A DNA stretch of 64,000 nucleotides from Geodermatophilaceae bacterium URHA0031 (GTDB lineage Bacteria > Actinomycetota > Actinomycetes > Mycobacteriales > Geodermatophilaceae), in the NCBI GenBank assembly GCA_000620205.1, contig JHVP01000012.1:1-64000 (forward strand). Direction: 5' to 3'. The position numbers and the translations under genes are program-made. Each line of letters begins with the position of its first letter. Positions within the stretch are counted from its first letter, which is position 1. The notes under the pieces were generated by a model that saw nothing but the letters and a program-made list of their open reading frames with translations, searched no databases and was not told the origin of the DNA. Positions 27,789 through 39,821 of this stretch are shown here, one piece after another.

Positions 27789-29455
27789 CCGGGTCGGCGG
27801 TCGTCCGGGCCACCGGGCTGCCGTTGCGGTTGCGGGCGCCGGCGCCCGGCTGGGAGCTGTCCGCCGACGTCTGCGTGGTCGGGTCCGGTGTCGCCGGGCT
27901 GTGCGTGGCCCTGCACGCCAGGACGGCGGGGCTGTCGGTCGCCGTCGTCACCAAGGTCGAGGTCGACGACGGCTCGACCCGCTGGGCGCAGGGCGGCATC
28001 GCCGCCGTCCTCAGCGCGACCGACACCCCCGCGGCGCACGCCCGGGACACCGAGGTCGCCGGCGTGGGCCTGTGCGACCCGGCGGCGGTGCGGGTGCTGG
28101 TCACCGAGGGGCCGGACCGGCTGCACGAGCTGATCAGCTGGGGCGCCGCCTTCGACCGGGACGGCGCCGGTCACCTGCTGCTCACCCGTGAGGGCGGGCA
28201 CTCCACCGACCGGATCGTGCACGCCGGCGGTGACGCCACCGGCGCGGAGGTGCAGCGGGCGCTGCGGGACGCCGTCGCCGCCGACCCCGGGATCACCCTG
28301 GTCGAGCACGCGATGGTGCTCGACGTCGTCCGGGACGTCACCGGGCGGGTGGCCGGGGTCACCCTGCACGTGCTCGGCGAGGGCAGCGCCGACGGCGTCG
28401 GGGCGGTGCGCGCGCGGGCCGTCGTGCTGGCCACCGGCGGCATGGGCCAGGTGTACGCCGCCACCACCAACCCCGCGGTCTCCACCGGCGACGGCGTGGC
28501 GCTGGGGCTGCGCGCCGGTGCGGTCGGCACCGACCTCGAGTTCGTCCAGTTCCACCCGACCGCCCTGTACCTCGGGCCGGGCGCGCGCGGCCAGCAGCCG
28601 CTGGTCTCGGAGGCGCTGCGGGGGGAGGGCGCCGTGCTCCGCGACGGAGCCGGCGAGCGGTTCATGGTCGGGACCCACCCGCTGGCCGAGCTGGCGCCGC
28701 GTGACGTGGTGGCCAAGGCGATCACCCGCGTGCAGCTGCGCGACGGCGTGGACCACGTGTGGCTCGATGCCCGGCAGGTCCCCGGGCTGGCCGCGCGGTT
28801 CCCGACCATCGTGGCCCGCTGCCGGGAGGCCGGCATCGACCCGGTCACCGAGCTGGTCCCGGTCACCCCCGCCGCGCACTACGCCTCCGGCGGGCTGGCC
28901 ACCGACCTGTCCGGCCGCACCACCGTGCCGGGCCTCTACGCCTGCGGCGAGGTGGCCTGCACCGGCGTCCACGGCGCCAACCGGCTGGCGTCGAACTCGC
29001 TGCTGGAGGGCCTGGTCTTCGCTGGCCGGATCGGCGAGGCCCTGGCCCGCGAGCTGCCGGTGCCCGCAGCCGGCGAGCCGGCCGACGCCCGTCCGGAGGG
29101 GCTCGTCGGCGCCGCTGCCCGCGCCGACCTGACCGGCACGATGTCCGCCCGGGTGGGGGCGCTGCGCAGCGGCACCGGGCTGGCGGAGGCCGCCGAGCGG
29201 TTGGCGGCGCTGGGGGAGCGGACCACCGCCGTCCCCGGGGTGCCCGGCTGGGAGACCACCGACCTGCTCACCGTGGCGACCGCGATCACCGCCGCGGCGG
29301 CCGCGCGCGAGGAGACCCGCGGCTGCCACTGGCGGGAGGACCACCCCGAGGCGGAGGAGGGCTGGCGCGTGCACCTGGACGTCGTGCTGGACGGCGACGG
29401 CGAGGTGGCGCTGACCCGCAGGCCCGTGGGGGACGCCGTGGAGGTGGCCTGGTGA
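27785..29455 (+). CDS. nadB: L-aspartate oxidase
   Basis: 556 aa. It oxidises aspartate to iminoaspartate for quinolinate and NAD synthesis. The FAD motif VVGSGVAG (about 31-38), [22 protein letters not shown], and [17 protein letters not shown] are diagnostic. The start is TTG 27785, overlapping the panD stop in the form TTGA; no ATG or GTG is in frame before the FAD motif. nadA is not in this cluster. The stop lies inside the first of two 74-bp repeats. Confidence 0.95.
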   Translation: MTGSAVVRATGLPLRLRAPAPGWELSADVCVVGSGVAGLCVALHARTAGLSVAVVTKVEVDDGSTRWAQGGIAAVLSATDTPAAHARDTEVAGVGLCDPAAVRVLVTEGPDRLHELISWGAAFDRDGAGHLLLTREGGHSTDRIVHAGGDATGAEVQRALRDAVAADPGITLVEHAMVLDVVRDVTGRVAGVTLHVLGEGSADGVGAVRARAVVLATGGMGQVYAATTNPAVSTGDGVALGLRAGAVGTDLEFVQFHPTALYLGPGARGQQPLVSEALRGEGAVLRDGAGERFMVGTHPLAELAPRDVVAKAITRVQLRDGVDHVWLDARQVPGLAARFPTIVARCREAGIDPVTELVPVTPAAHYASGGLATDLSGRTTVPGLYACGEVACTGVHGANRLASNSLLEGLVFAGRIGEALARELPVPAAGEPADARPEGLVGAAARADLTGTMSARVGALRSGTGLAEAAERLAALGERTTAVPGVPGWETTDLLTVATAITAAAAAREETRGCHWREDHPEAEEGWRVHLDVVLDGDGEVALTRRPVGDAVEVAW

Positions 29456-29529
29456 GCGAGCATCGCAGCGAGCGCCAGCGAGCGAGGAGCGGAACGAACC
29501 ACCGAGCGGAGCGAGGCGTGACGTGGTGA
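29452..29529 (+). CDS. Possible 25-aa minigene, repeat copy 1
   Basis: GTG overlaps the nadB stop as GTGA. It encodes 25 residues beginning [14 protein letters not shown] and ending GVTW. Its stop overlaps the next repeat start. No known domain; highly basic. It may simply be the translated form of a repeat that keeps ribosomes moving from nadB to nadC. Confidence 0.35.
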   Translation: MSEHRSERQRARSGTNHRAERGVTW

Positions 29530-29603
29530 GCGAGCATCGCAGCGAGCGCCAGCGAGCGAGGAGCGGAACGAACCACCGAGCGGAGCGAGGCGTGACCTGG
29601 TGA
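29526..29603 (+). CDS. Possible 25-aa minigene, repeat copy 2
   Basis: Same 25-residue product as copy 1. GTG overlaps the stop of copy 1, and its own stop (29601-29603) overlaps the nadC GTG at 29600. Expression is inferred only from the perfect overlap register. Confidence 0.35.
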   Translation: MSEHRSERQRARSGTNHRAERGVTW

Positions 29604-30547
29604 GCGAGCATCGCAGCGAGCCGGTGCGCCGGTCGCTGCCCGCCGACCCGACCGACCTGACCGGCACCGGGCTGACCGCCGGCTGGGTCGACGAGCTGGT
29701 CGAACGCACCCTCACCGAGGACCTCACCGGCGGCGCCCCGCTGCCCCGCGAGCCCGACGTCGCGGTCAGCTACGACGTCACCAGCGCCGCCACGGTGCCC
29801 GGCGCGCAGTTCGGCACCGCGGACCTGGTGGCGCGCGCCGACGGGGTGGTCGCCGGCCTGCCCCTGGCGGCCCGCGTGTTCACCCGGCTCGCTCCGGGCG
29901 CCGGGCTGACTGCCGGCGCGGCCGACGGCGACCGGGTGCGTAGCGGGGACGTGCTGCTCACCGTCCGCGGCCCGGTGCGGGCGCTGCTGGCCGCCGAGCG
30001 CAGCGCGCTGAACATCGCCAGCCGGGCCAGCGGCATCGCCACGCACACCCGCGCCTGGGCCGATGCGGTGGCCGGCACCGGCGCCGTCGTCCTGGACACC
30101 CGCAAGACGACCCCCGGCCTGCGCCCGCTGGAAAAGTACGCGGTGCGCTGCGGCGGGGGGTCGAACAAGCGGATGGGGCTCTACGACGTCGCGATGGTCA
30201 AGGACAACCACGTCGCGGCCGCCGGGTCGGTCGCCGCGGCGGTCGCGCTGGTGCGCGAGCGCGCACCGCGGATCACCGTGCAGGTCGAGTGCGACACGAT
30301 CGAGCAGGTCAGCGAGGCGGTGGACGCCGGCGCGGACTTCCTGCTGCTGGACAACATGACCCCCGACCAGCTGCGGGCGGTGGTCGCGCTCGTCGGTGAC
30401 CTCGACGTGGAGCTGGAGGCCACCGGTGGGCTGACCCTGGCCGTGGCCCGCGAGGTCGCCGACACCGGGGTGGACTTCCTCTCCGTCGGCGCCCTCACCC
30501 ACTCCTCGCCGATCCTGGACCTCGCCCTCGACCTGCGGGAGGGGTGA
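29600..30547 (+). CDS. nadC: Nicotinate-nucleotide pyrophosphorylase (carboxylating)
   Basis: 315 aa. It converts quinolinate and PRPP to nicotinate mononucleotide. DTRKTTPGLRPLEKYAVRCGGGSNKRMGL is the active-site block (given here by key residues R, K, H/R pattern), with KDNH, LLDNM and LEATGGL downstream. The first seven residues (VSEHRSE) are encoded by the partial third copy of the 74-bp repeat, so the native start was either inside the repeat or replaced by it. The core begins near residue 20. Confidence 0.95.
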   Translation: MSEHRSEPVRRSLPADPTDLTGTGLTAGWVDELVERTLTEDLTGGAPLPREPDVAVSYDVTSAATVPGAQFGTADLVARADGVVAGLPLAARVFTRLAPGAGLTAGAADGDRVRSGDVLLTVRGPVRALLAAERSALNIASRASGIATHTRAWADAVAGTGAVVLDTRKTTPGLRPLEKYAVRCGGGSNKRMGLYDVAMVKDNHVAAAGSVAAAVALVRERAPRITVQVECDTIEQVSEAVDAGADFLLLDNMTPDQLRAVVALVGDLDVELEATGGLTLAVAREVADTGVDFLSVGALTHSSPILDLALDLREG

Positions 30548-30550
30548 GCG

Positions 30551-31363
30551 GTGCTGCTCGCGGTGGACGTCGGCAACAGCCAGACCGTGCTGGCGACCTT
30601 CGACGGCGACCGGCGGGTCGGCTGCTGGCGGGTCACCACGCACGCGCGGGCCACCTCCGACGAGCTGCTCCTGCTGTGGCGCGGGCTGCTGAGCGACACC
30701 GAGGTCACCGGGGTGGCCGCCTGCTCGACGGTCCCGGCGCTGCTGCCGGCGCTGCGCCGGCTGCTGGAGTCCCTCGCCGTCCCGGTCACCCTGATCGGCC
30801 CGGGAGTGCGCACCGGCGTCCCGCTGCACGTGGACAACCCGCGCGAGGTGGGCGCGGACCGGGTGGTCACCGCGCTGGCCGCGCACGAGCTGTTCGGGAA
30901 GCGGCCCGACGGGCGGGGGCGGCCGGTCGTCGTCGTGGACTTCGGCACCTCGACCAACGTCGACGCCGTCGGGCCGGACGGGCAGTTCCTCGGCGGGGCG
31001 CTGGCGCCCGGACTCGAGGTGAGCCTGGAGGCGCTGGCGAACCGGGCCGCGCAGCTGCGCTCGGTCGAGCTGACCGTGCCGACCCACGCGATCGGCAAGA
31101 ACACCGTCGCGGCGCTGCAGTCCGGCGTGGTGCTGGGTTTCGCCGGTCTGGTCGACGGGCTGGTCGGGCGGATCGCCGCGGAGCTCATCGCCCAGTTCGG
31201 CGCCTCCCCGGTGGTCGTGGCCACCGGCGGGCTGCACCCGCTGGTGGTGGACAGCTGCCGGTCGATCAGCGAGCGTGAGCCCGATCTCACCGTGCACGGC
31301 CTGCGGCTGGCCTTCGAGCGCCACCAGGCCAGCGGTGGGGGGACGCCGTCGTCCCGCCCGTAG
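30551..31363 (+). CDS. coaX: Type III pantothenate kinase
   Basis: 270 aa, GTG start three bases after nadC. It phosphorylates pantothenate, the product of PanC, in the first step of CoA synthesis. [29 protein letters not shown] and [14 protein letters not shown] are family motifs of the ASKHA fold. It closes a run that makes pantothenate and NAD. Confidence 0.93.
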   Translation: MLLAVDVGNSQTVLATFDGDRRVGCWRVTTHARATSDELLLLWRGLLSDTEVTGVAACSTVPALLPALRRLLESLAVPVTLIGPGVRTGVPLHVDNPREVGADRVVTALAAHELFGKRPDGRGRPVVVVDFGTSTNVDAVGPDGQFLGGALAPGLEVSLEALANRAAQLRSVELTVPTHAIGKNTVAALQSGVVLGFAGLVDGLVGRIAAELIAQFGASPVVVATGGLHPLVVDSCRSISEREPDLTVHGLRLAFERHQASGGGTPSSRP

Positions 31364-31373
31364 GCTCGTCGCC

Positions 31374-32966
31374 GTGAGTGAGGAACCCCCGTCCGGCGAC
31401 AGCCCTGTGAGCACCGCAGCGAGGAACGAGCGAGGAGCGGATCGGGGCGCGGTGTCGGACCAGAGCCTCGGTCAGGTCGCAGCGCCCGAGGACGAGCTGC
31501 CCGAGCAGCTGCGGGTCCGACGGGCCAAGCTCGACCGGCTCCGGGAGTCCGGGATCGACCCCTACCCGGTCGTCGTGGCCCGCACCGCCAACCTGGCCGA
31601 CGTGCGCGCCGAGCACCCGGACCTGGAGCCGGACACCCTGACCGGCGAGCAGGTCGGCGTCACCGGCCGGGTCATCTTCTCCCGCAACACCGGCAAGCTC
31701 TGCTTCGCGACGCTGCGCGAGGGCGACACCGAGCTGCAGGTCATGCTCTCCCGCGACCGGGTGGGGGAGGAGGCGCTCGCCGCCTGGAAGGCCGACGTCG
31801 ACCTCGGTGACCACGTGCTCGTCACCGGCGAGGTCGGGACGTCGCGACGCGGCGAGCTGTCGGTCTTCGCCGACTCCTGGGAACTGGCGGCCAAGGCGCT
31901 GCGCCCGCTGCCGGTCGCGCACAAGCCGATGAGCGAGGAACTGCGGGTCCGCCGTCGGTACGTCGACCTCATCGTGCGCGACGAGGCCCGGCGGACCGTC
32001 CAGGAGAGGGCGGCGGTGATGAGCTCGCTGCGCGCCGGGCTCACCGGTCGCGGCTTCCTCGAGGTCGAGACGCCGATGTTGCAGACGGTCCACGGCGGCG
32101 CTGCCGCACGACCGTTCCGCACGCACATGAACGCCTTCGACCTCGACCTGTACCTGCGCATCGCACCCGAGTTGTTCCTCAAGCGCTGCATCGTCGGCGG
32201 GCTGGACCGCGTCTTCGAGATCAATCGCAACTTCCGCAACGAGGGAGCCGACTCCTCGCACTCGCCGGAGTTCGCGATGCTGGAGTTCTACGCCGCGTAC
32301 GGGGATTACTCCGACGGCGCCCGCATCACCCGCGAGCTCATCCAGGAATGCTGTGCGGCGCTGTTCGGTGACCACGTGGCGCGCCACCATGACGGCACGG
32401 AACTGGACCTGTCCGGTGAGTGGCCGCAGATCCCGCTCTACACCGCGGTGTCGGAGGCGGTAGGGGAGGAGGTCACCCCGCAGACCCCGGTCGAGCAGCT
32501 GCGCGCCCTCGCCGCTGCCCACGACGTCGGCGTCGACCCGGCCTGGCTGCCGGGCAAGGTGGTCGAGGAGGTCTTCGAGGCGCTGGTGCAGCACACGCTC
32601 CAGTCGCCGACGTTCGTCATCGACTACCCGCTGGACACCTCGCCGCTGACCCGGGCGCACCGCTCACAGCCGGGCCTGGCCGAGAAGTGGGATCTCTACA
32701 TCGGCGGGATCGAGCGCGGCACCGGCTACTCCGAACTGGTGGACCCGGTGGCCCAGCGGGAACGGTTCACCCAGCAGGCGCTGCTCGCCGCCGCCGGCGA
32801 CCCCGAGGCGATGGTCCTCGACGAGGACTTCCTGGAGGCGCTCGAGTACGGCATGCCGCCGACCGCCGGTGTCGGGATGGGCATCGACCGGCTGATGATG
32901 ACGCTCACCGGATTGGGCATCAGGGAGACGATCCTGTTCCCGCTCGTTCGTCCGCTGCACCAATAG
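31374..32966 (+). CDS. lysS: Lysyl-tRNA synthetase, class II
   Basis: About 530 aa from GTG 31374; GTG 31452 also opens a plausible protein. An OB-fold anticodon domain (about 60-170) precedes the class II core with motif 1 ([11 protein letters not shown]), motif 2 ([11 protein letters not shown]) and motif 3 ([11 protein letters not shown]). The first 35 residues are low complexity, and part of them is encoded by an AGCGAG repeat segment. The gene starts ten bases after coaX, so it may be cotranscribed with the cofactor genes. Confidence 0.96.
   Translation: MSEEPPSGDSPVSTAARNERGADRGAVSDQSLGQVAAPEDELPEQLRVRRAKLDRLRESGIDPYPVVVARTANLADVRAEHPDLEPDTLTGEQVGVTGRVIFSRNTGKLCFATLREGDTELQVMLSRDRVGEEALAAWKADVDLGDHVLVTGEVGTSRRGELSVFADSWELAAKALRPLPVAHKPMSEELRVRRRYVDLIVRDEARRTVQERAAVMSSLRAGLTGRGFLEVETPMLQTVHGGAAARPFRTHMNAFDLDLYLRIAPELFLKRCIVGGLDRVFEINRNFRNEGADSSHSPEFAMLEFYAAYGDYSDGARITRELIQECCAALFGDHVARHHDGTELDLSGEWPQIPLYTAVSEAVGEEVTPQTPVEQLRALAAAHDVGVDPAWLPGKVVEEVFEALVQHTLQSPTFVIDYPLDTSPLTRAHRSQPGLAEKWDLYIGGIERGTGYSELVDPVAQRERFTQQALLAAAGDPEAMVLDEDFLEALEYGMPPTAGVGMGIDRLMMTLTGLGIRETILFPLVRPLHQ
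31407..31450 (+). repeat. AGCGAG-family repeat segment inside lysS start
   Basis: GTGAGCACCGCAGCGAGGAA and the following ...GAGCGAGGAGCGGA resemble the nadB-nadC repeat. It is in frame and encodes [14 protein letters not shown]. It lies between two candidate lysS starts. Confidence 0.55.
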
Positions 32967-33105
32967 GTCACCTGATCGGACGCATTTCGGCGTCAATTCG
33001 CACAGACATTTGTGACAACGCACGCGGATGTGGTGGAATGAGTCGTCGACCACGGGGCGGTAATACGACACTCCACATGTCCGGCGCTACAGGAAGCAGC
33101 AGACA
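32967..33105 (+). promoter_or_regulatory. lsr2 upstream region, AT-richer than surroundings
   Basis: 139 bp between lysS and lsr2 contain stretches such as CATTTCGGCGTCAATTCG and GACATTTGTGACAAC that are clearly less GC-rich than the rest of the window. Lsr2 prefers AT-rich DNA, so autoregulation here is plausible. Exact -10/-35 boxes are not assigned. Confidence 0.4.
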
Positions 33106-33459
33106 ATGGCACGCAAGGTCCAGGTCATCTTGAGCGACGACCTCGATGACAGCATCTCCGCTGACGAGACCGTCTCCTTCGCCCTCGACGGGACGACGTA
33201 CGAGATCGACCTCTCCGAGAAGAACGCCAACGAGATGCGCGACGTGCTCGGCAAGTACGTCTCGGCCGCCCGCAAGGTCAGCAGCCGCGGCACCCGCGCC
33301 TCCGGTGCGGGCCGTTCCCGGGCGACCGGTGGCGGTGGCCGGATGGACCGCGAGCAGGCCGGCGCGATCCGCGAGTGGGCCCGCAAGAACGGCCACGAGG
33401 TGAGCGACCGCGGCCGCATCCCGGCCAGCGTCGTCGAGGCCTTCGAAGCCGCCCACTAA
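33106..33459 (+). CDS. lsr2: Lsr2 nucleoid-associated protein / xenogeneic silencer
   Basis: 117 aa. It oligomerises and bridges AT-rich DNA, silencing acquired genes; it is the actinobacterial counterpart of H-NS. The N-terminal dimerisation domain ([15 protein letters not shown]..., [17 protein letters not shown]) and the C-terminal [23 protein letters not shown] block with the RGR DNA-hook are clear. A flexible Gly/Ser/Arg linker joins them. AGGAAGCAGCAGAC precedes ATG 33106. It lies between lysS and clpC, the usual actinobacterial position. Confidence 0.97.
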   Translation: MARKVQVILSDDLDDSISADETVSFALDGTTYEIDLSEKNANEMRDVLGKYVSAARKVSSRGTRASGAGRSRATGGGGRMDREQAGAIREWARKNGHEVSDRGRIPASVVEAFEAAH

Positions 33460-33461
33460 GG

Positions 33462-33570
33462 CCTCGTCCGGAGGCTCGCGGCGTGCGGAGCGCGTCGTGA
33501 GGAGGACGAGGTCCTTCCTCCCCTCGCCCCCCACCGCTCGCAGGCTCGCGGCGGGGCCCTGCGAGGGGGC
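33462..33570. repeat. Long copy of the intergenic palindrome family
   Basis: The text from GGCCTCGTCC (33462) onward is similar to 24384-24481, including GCGCGTCGTG and the GCTCGCGGCGGGG loop. The terminal arms are CCCCTCGC (33520-33527) and GCGAGGGG (33561-33568), perfectly complementary. It follows lsr2 and may act as its terminator. Confidence 0.65.
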
Positions 33571-33888
33571 CGTTCCAGCACGTTGCGTTCGGCCCGGTCC
33601 CTCCCTGGAGGGGCCGGGCCGTCGTGGTGTCCGGGGTGAGGCGGATGGGGCGGACGGGGCAGGCGTCCGCTGACGGCGTAAAGGCGGCGGAACAGGCTCA
33701 GTGGGACGACAGTTGTCTCCATCGAGCCACCCCGCCGGTCCGACAGCAGCATCTCGACGCCGGGTGGGTGGTGCGAACTACAGTGGAGCGACCGGTGCCC
33801 AGCGCGCCGACGAACGTCGGGTGTCCACCGTCCCCTGCGAGGGGGGCACGAGCACAGCAGGTCCAGCCGGTCAGAGGAGAAGCAGCAG
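33571..33888 (+). other. clpC upstream region
   Basis: 318 bp without a gene. It contains the candidate ClgR site at 33668-33678, a GGCCCGG...CCGGGCC-type hairpin near 33592-33625, and the clpC ribosome site GAGGAGA at about 33874. A long 5' leader or a promoter far upstream of clpC is implied. Confidence 0.45.
33668..33678 (+). promoter_or_regulatory. Candidate ClgR operator upstream of clpC
   Basis: CGCTGACGGCG fits the core CGCYNANRGCG described for the stress regulator ClgR in corynebacteria and mycobacteria, where clpC is a target. It lies 211 bp upstream of the clpC start. One motif hit in GC-rich DNA is weak evidence on its own; the gene context raises it. Confidence 0.45.
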
Positions 33889-36432
<2,544 letters not shown>

Positions 36433-36453
36433 CCGGAGTCCAGCACGGCATTG

Positions 36454-36486
36454 AGGGCCGTCACCCGCACCGCGGGTGGCGGCCCT
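36454..36486 (+). terminator. clpC terminator
   Basis: A 15-bp stem (AGGGCCGTCACCCGC with GCGGGTGGCGGCCCT, one G-U pair) and a 3-base loop, starting 22 bases after the clpC stop. It is the strongest single hairpin in the window. Confidence 0.85.
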
Positions 36487-36579
36487 CTGCCCGTCCGGAG
36501 CCCCGCACGGCAGAGCCCCCGCGCTTTCGCGCGATCAAGTCCCGCGCTCGGGCGACCGGATACGTGAGGGGACGGCGGC

Positions 36580-36792
36580 ATGGCACGTGGCGACCACCCG
36601 ATGCGGACGCCGGTGTACGGCGGGCTGCTGATCGCCGCGGCCATGATCGGCGCGACGCTGGCCGCCTCCGGCGGCGGGAGCTGGCCGGGCTGGGCGCGGG
36701 TCCTCTGCTACGCGGTGGCCGTCGTCGCCATCCTGGCCGGTGCCCTGCTCACCCTCCGGGACCGCACCCCGCCCCGGCGACCCCGCCGCTGA
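36580..36792 (+). CDS. Small two-helix membrane protein
   Basis: 70 aa from ATG 36580 (ATG 36601 possible). Two hydrophobic segments, about residues 12-30 and 38-58, a short GGGSWPGWAR turn, and a basic tail RDRTPPRRPRR on the presumed cytosolic side. No family recognised. It sits alone between the clpC terminator and the convergent mutY stop. The coding call rests on start, length and topology, not on homology. Confidence 0.55.
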   Translation: MARGDHPMRTPVYGGLLIAAAMIGATLAASGGGSWPGWARVLCYAVAVVAILAGALLTLRDRTPPRRPRR

Positions 36793-36810
36793 GAGGCCGC
36801 TGCCGCGTCG

Positions 36811-37773
36811 TCAGGAGGGCAGCGCGAACCGGCCGTCCTCGGTTTGGACGACGAGCCCGTCGACCAGGAGCGAGTCCAGGCAGCGGGAGCGCTGGACGGC
36901 GTCCTCCCACGTCGCGGCCAGGGCGTCGGGCTCGACCGGCTCGTGCGCGGCCCGCAGGACGTCGAGCAGCCGGCCCCGCACCTGCCGGTCGGTGCCGGCG
37001 AAGCGCTGGACCCGCCGTGGCGGACCCTCGTGCGCCGGGTACCCGGCGCGGCGCCAGGCGCACTGGTCGCGCACCGGGCAGGCGGCACAGCGGGGCGTCC
37101 CGGCCACGCAGACCAGCGCCCCCAGTTCCATGACGGCCACCGAGAAGCGCACCGCCCGCTCGTCGTCCTCCGGCGCCAGCGCGGCGATGTCCAGCAGGTC
37201 GGCGGCGCGGGCAGGCGCGGCCTCGGCCCGCCCGTGCACCAGCCGGGCGACGACCCGGCGGACGTTGGTGTCGACCACCGGCTGACGCCGTCCGTGGCCG
37301 AAGCAGGAGACCGCCCGGGCGGTGTACGTCCCGATCCCGGGCAACGCCTCCAGGTCGTCGACCTCCGCGGGGACGACGCCGGCGTGCCGTTCGGTGATCG
37401 CGACGGCGGCCTCCCGCAGGCGCAGCGCCCGGCGGGGGTAGCCGAGCTTGCCCCAGGCGCGGATCACCTCTGCCGGGCTGGCTGCCGCCATCGCGGTGGG
37501 GGTGGGCCACCGGGCCAGCCACTCCCGCCAGACGGGCTCCACGCGCGCCACCGGGGTCTGCTGCAGCATCACCTCGCTGACCAGGACCGCCCACGGGTCG
37601 GTGCCCGGCTCCCGCCACGGGAGGTCCCGTGCCGCACCGGCGTACCAGTCGACGACCACCTCACCCACCGGCGCATCGGTCGGACCGGAGGAGGGGGTTG
37701 CGGGGGAGTTGCTGCTCACGGCCGCCCAGTCTGCCTCGCTCGTCCAGGAGGCCGCGCCGGACCGGTTCGCCAC
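36811..37773 (-). CDS. mutY: A/G-specific adenine glycosylase
   Basis: About 320 aa from GTG 37773; GTG near 37719 is also possible. It removes adenine mispaired with 8-oxoguanine. The catalytic Glu is in SEVMLQQT, the HhH hairpin is LPGIGTYTA, the catalytic Asp is in VVDTNVRRV, and a [4Fe-4S] cluster site reads CVAGTPRCAACPVRDQC (C-x6-C-x2-C-x5-C). The C-terminal region is short, lacking a full NUDIX-like 8-oxoG domain, as in other actinobacterial MutY proteins. Its place near disA-radA-carD matches M. tuberculosis. Confidence 0.95.
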   Translation of the reverse strand: MANRSGAASWTSEADWAAVSSNSPATPSSGPTDAPVGEVVVDWYAGAARDLPWREPGTDPWAVLVSEVMLQQTPVARVEPVWREWLARWPTPTAMAAASPAEVIRAWGKLGYPRRALRLREAAVAITERHAGVVPAEVDDLEALPGIGTYTARAVSCFGHGRRQPVVDTNVRRVVARLVHGRAEAAPARAADLLDIAALAPEDDERAVRFSVAVMELGALVCVAGTPRCAACPVRDQCAWRRAGYPAHEGPPRRVQRFAGTDRQVRGRLLDVLRAAHEPVEPDALAATWEDAVQRSRCLDSLLVDGLVVQTEDGRFALPS

Positions 37774-37889
37774 GGTGGGTGACCGGGTCTGCGGGAATCA
37801 GTCACAACGGTGTGACCTGCGCAGACGGGCTGCGTTCTGGCGTGGCGTGGCGTGCGGCTGCCGGGCGGACCGCCGGTTAGCGTCGCCAC

Positions 37890-38597
37890 GTGCTCCACCC
37901 GGTCGGCCCGCTGCCCACCGCCGTCTACTGGCGGCGGCGCCTGCTGGTGCTCGTGGGCACCCTGGGCGTGCTCGGCGGAGGCGGCTGGCTCGGCGTCGCG
38001 GTCGCGAGCGGTGACCCCGGCGGCTCGGAGCCGGCATCGGGTGCGGTGGCCGCGGCCGGCGCGACGAGCACGGCGCCGCCCCCCGCGCTGGAGCAGGTCC
38101 TGCCGTCGTTGGCCGCCGTCGAGATCCCCACCGCGGCCCCGACGACCACCCCCGAACCGGCCCCCGCGCCGGTCACCAGCGCCGCGCCGGCCGGGCCGGT
38201 CGCCGGGGGGCCGTGCACCGACGACATGATCGAGGTCGACGTCCGCCCGGAGTCCGCGAGCAGCCCGGTGGGCGGCAAACCCACGTTCGACCTCGTGGTC
38301 ACCAACGTGTCGCCGGTCGCCTGCGTGCGGGTGCTGGACAAGGGCCTGCAGGAGATCGTGCTGCTCGACGCGGCGGGCGACCGGCTGTGGGGCAGCAACG
38401 ACTGCTTCCCCGAGGCGAGCTCGGACACCCGGACGCTGCAACCGGGAGAGTCCGTGGTCTTCCCGGTGCTGTGGAGCGGGCTGACCAGCGCTCCGGGCTG
38501 CACGGCCGAACGGACGACGCCCGGTGCCGGCAGCTACGTGCTCCGCGGTCGGCTGGACACCAAGACCAGCGGCGACGCGACCTTCACCCTGACCTAG
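37890..38597 (+). CDS. Membrane-anchored protein, Rv3587c-like
   Basis: 235 aa. A short cytosolic start (HPVGPLPTAVYWRRR) precedes one membrane helix (about 18-38), a Pro/Thr/Ala-rich extracellular linker, and a C-terminal beta-rich domain with two cysteine pairs (C at CTDDMIEV, ACVRVL, NDCFPE, GCTAER). The HPVGPLP...YWRRR start and position between mutY and disA match M. tuberculosis Rv3587c, a conserved membrane protein of unknown function. Synteny supports orthology; the role is unknown. Confidence 0.75.
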   Translation: MLHPVGPLPTAVYWRRRLLVLVGTLGVLGGGGWLGVAVASGDPGGSEPASGAVAAAGATSTAPPPALEQVLPSLAAVEIPTAAPTTTPEPAPAPVTSAAPAGPVAGGPCTDDMIEVDVRPESASSPVGGKPTFDLVVTNVSPVACVRVLDKGLQEIVLLDAAGDRLWGSNDCFPEASSDTRTLQPGESVVFPVLWSGLTSAPGCTAERTTPGAGSYVLRGRLDTKTSGDATFTLT

Positions 38598-38624
38598 CGG
38601 CCCCGCCGCGGGGTGGCAGGGTTC

Positions 38625-39707
38625 TCAGGAGTAGCGGTCGAGGATGGACGTCTCGGCGAGCCGGGACAGCCCCTCGCGGATCCCGCGGGCGCGGGCCTCG
38701 CCGACGCCCTCGACGGCCAGCAGGTCCTCGATGGTGGCCGCCAGCAGCTTCTGCAGGCCGCCGAAGTGCGTCACCAGCCGGTCGATGATCCCGGCCGGCA
38801 GGCGGGGCACCCGGGCCAGCAGCCGGTAGCCGCGAGGGCTCACCGGGGAGTCCAGCGCGTCCGGGGAGGTGGGCAGGCCGTAGCACCGGGCGACCGCCGA
38901 CAGGTCGAGCAGCTCGGTGGCGGACAGGGCCCGCAGGTCGGCGAGCACCTCCTCGCCGGACCGGTTGTGCCGGCCGGTGGGCAGGTAGTCGCGGACCAGG
39001 AGCCCGCGGTCCTCCTCGACGCCGGCCAGCATCTCGTCCAGCTGGAGGGCGAGCAGCCGGCCGTCGGTGCCGAGCTCGACGACGAAGCCCTCGATCTCGT
39101 CGGCGATGCGGCGGACCATCTCCAGCCGCTGGCTGACGCTCATCGCGTCCCGGACGGTGACCAGGTCCTCGATCTCCAACGCCGACAACGTCGAGGCGAC
39201 CTCGTCCAGCCGGAGCTTGTAGCGCTCCAGCGCGGCCAGCGCCTGGTTGGCCCGGGCGAGGATCGTGGTGGGGTGCTCCAGGGTGTACCGGCGGCCGGCC
39301 ACGTAGACCGAGATGATGTGCATCGACTGGCTCACCGAGATCACCGGGAAGTCGGTCTGCAGGGCCACCCGCTCGGCGGTGCGGTGACGGGTGCCGGACT
39401 CCTCGGTCGGGATCGTCGGGTCGGGCATCAGGTGCACACCGGCGCGGACGATCCGGGTGCCGTCGTAGGAGACGATCACCGCGCCGTCCATCTTGGCCAG
39501 CTCGCGGAGCCGGGTGGCCGACAGTGCCACGTCGAGGGCGAAGCCGCCGGTGCACAACGACTCGACGACCCGGTCGTACCCGAGGACGATGAGCGCCCCG
39601 GTCCGGCCGGCGAGGATCCGCTCCAGCCCGTCCCGGAGAGCGGTTCCGGGGGCGATCCGGCCGAGCAGTTCCCGCAACGAGGCCTCAGGGTCCACAGCGG
39701 GTGGCAC
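38625..39707 (-). CDS. disA: DisA diadenylate cyclase
   Basis: 360 aa. It makes c-di-AMP from two ATP and scans DNA for branched structures. The DAC domain has DGA (74-76) and RHR (107-109), both needed for catalysis; a helical spine follows, and a C-terminal HhH domain ([19 protein letters not shown]) binds DNA. GTG 39707 is chosen since AGGAG lies about five bases upstream; the frame is open 22 codons further. It is downstream of radA on the same strand, as in most actinobacteria, where RadA can restrain DisA. Confidence 0.96.
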   Translation of the reverse strand: MPPAVDPEASLRELLGRIAPGTALRDGLERILAGRTGALIVLGYDRVVESLCTGGFALDVALSATRLRELAKMDGAVIVSYDGTRIVRAGVHLMPDPTIPTEESGTRHRTAERVALQTDFPVISVSQSMHIISVYVAGRRYTLEHPTTILARANQALAALERYKLRLDEVASTLSALEIEDLVTVRDAMSVSQRLEMVRRIADEIEGFVVELGTDGRLLALQLDEMLAGVEEDRGLLVRDYLPTGRHNRSGEEVLADLRALSATELLDLSAVARCYGLPTSPDALDSPVSPRGYRLLARVPRLPAGIIDRLVTHFGGLQKLLAATIEDLLAVEGVGEARARGIREGLSRLAETSILDRYS

Positions 39708-39821
39708 GTGCGCTCCTGACGGTCGGGCGGTACGGCCGCCGATTCTACGGTGCGGGCACGAGGCGCCGACCACCTCGGGTCCTCCGAGCGTGTGGCCCGG
39801 CCGCTCGTCGGTGCCGGAGAG

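Larger units (their letters stand above)
29452..29621 (+). repeat. 74-bp tandem repeat at the nadB-nadC junction
   Basis: Two full copies (29452-29525 and 29526-29599) and a partial third copy that forms the start of nadC. The two full copies differ at one base (ACGTGG versus ACCTGG). Each starts with GTGAGCGAGCATCGCAGCG. The unit is rich in AGCGAG and related to segments at 31407 and 47348. Because 74 equals 26 codons minus the 4-base GTGA overlap, the array preserves stop/start coupling at each junction. Confidence 0.9.

Noticed and set aside
27629-31414. 1,261-codon antisense open frame over nadB, nadC and coaX
   Set aside because: Same reason: a codon-bias shadow of genes with clear signatures.
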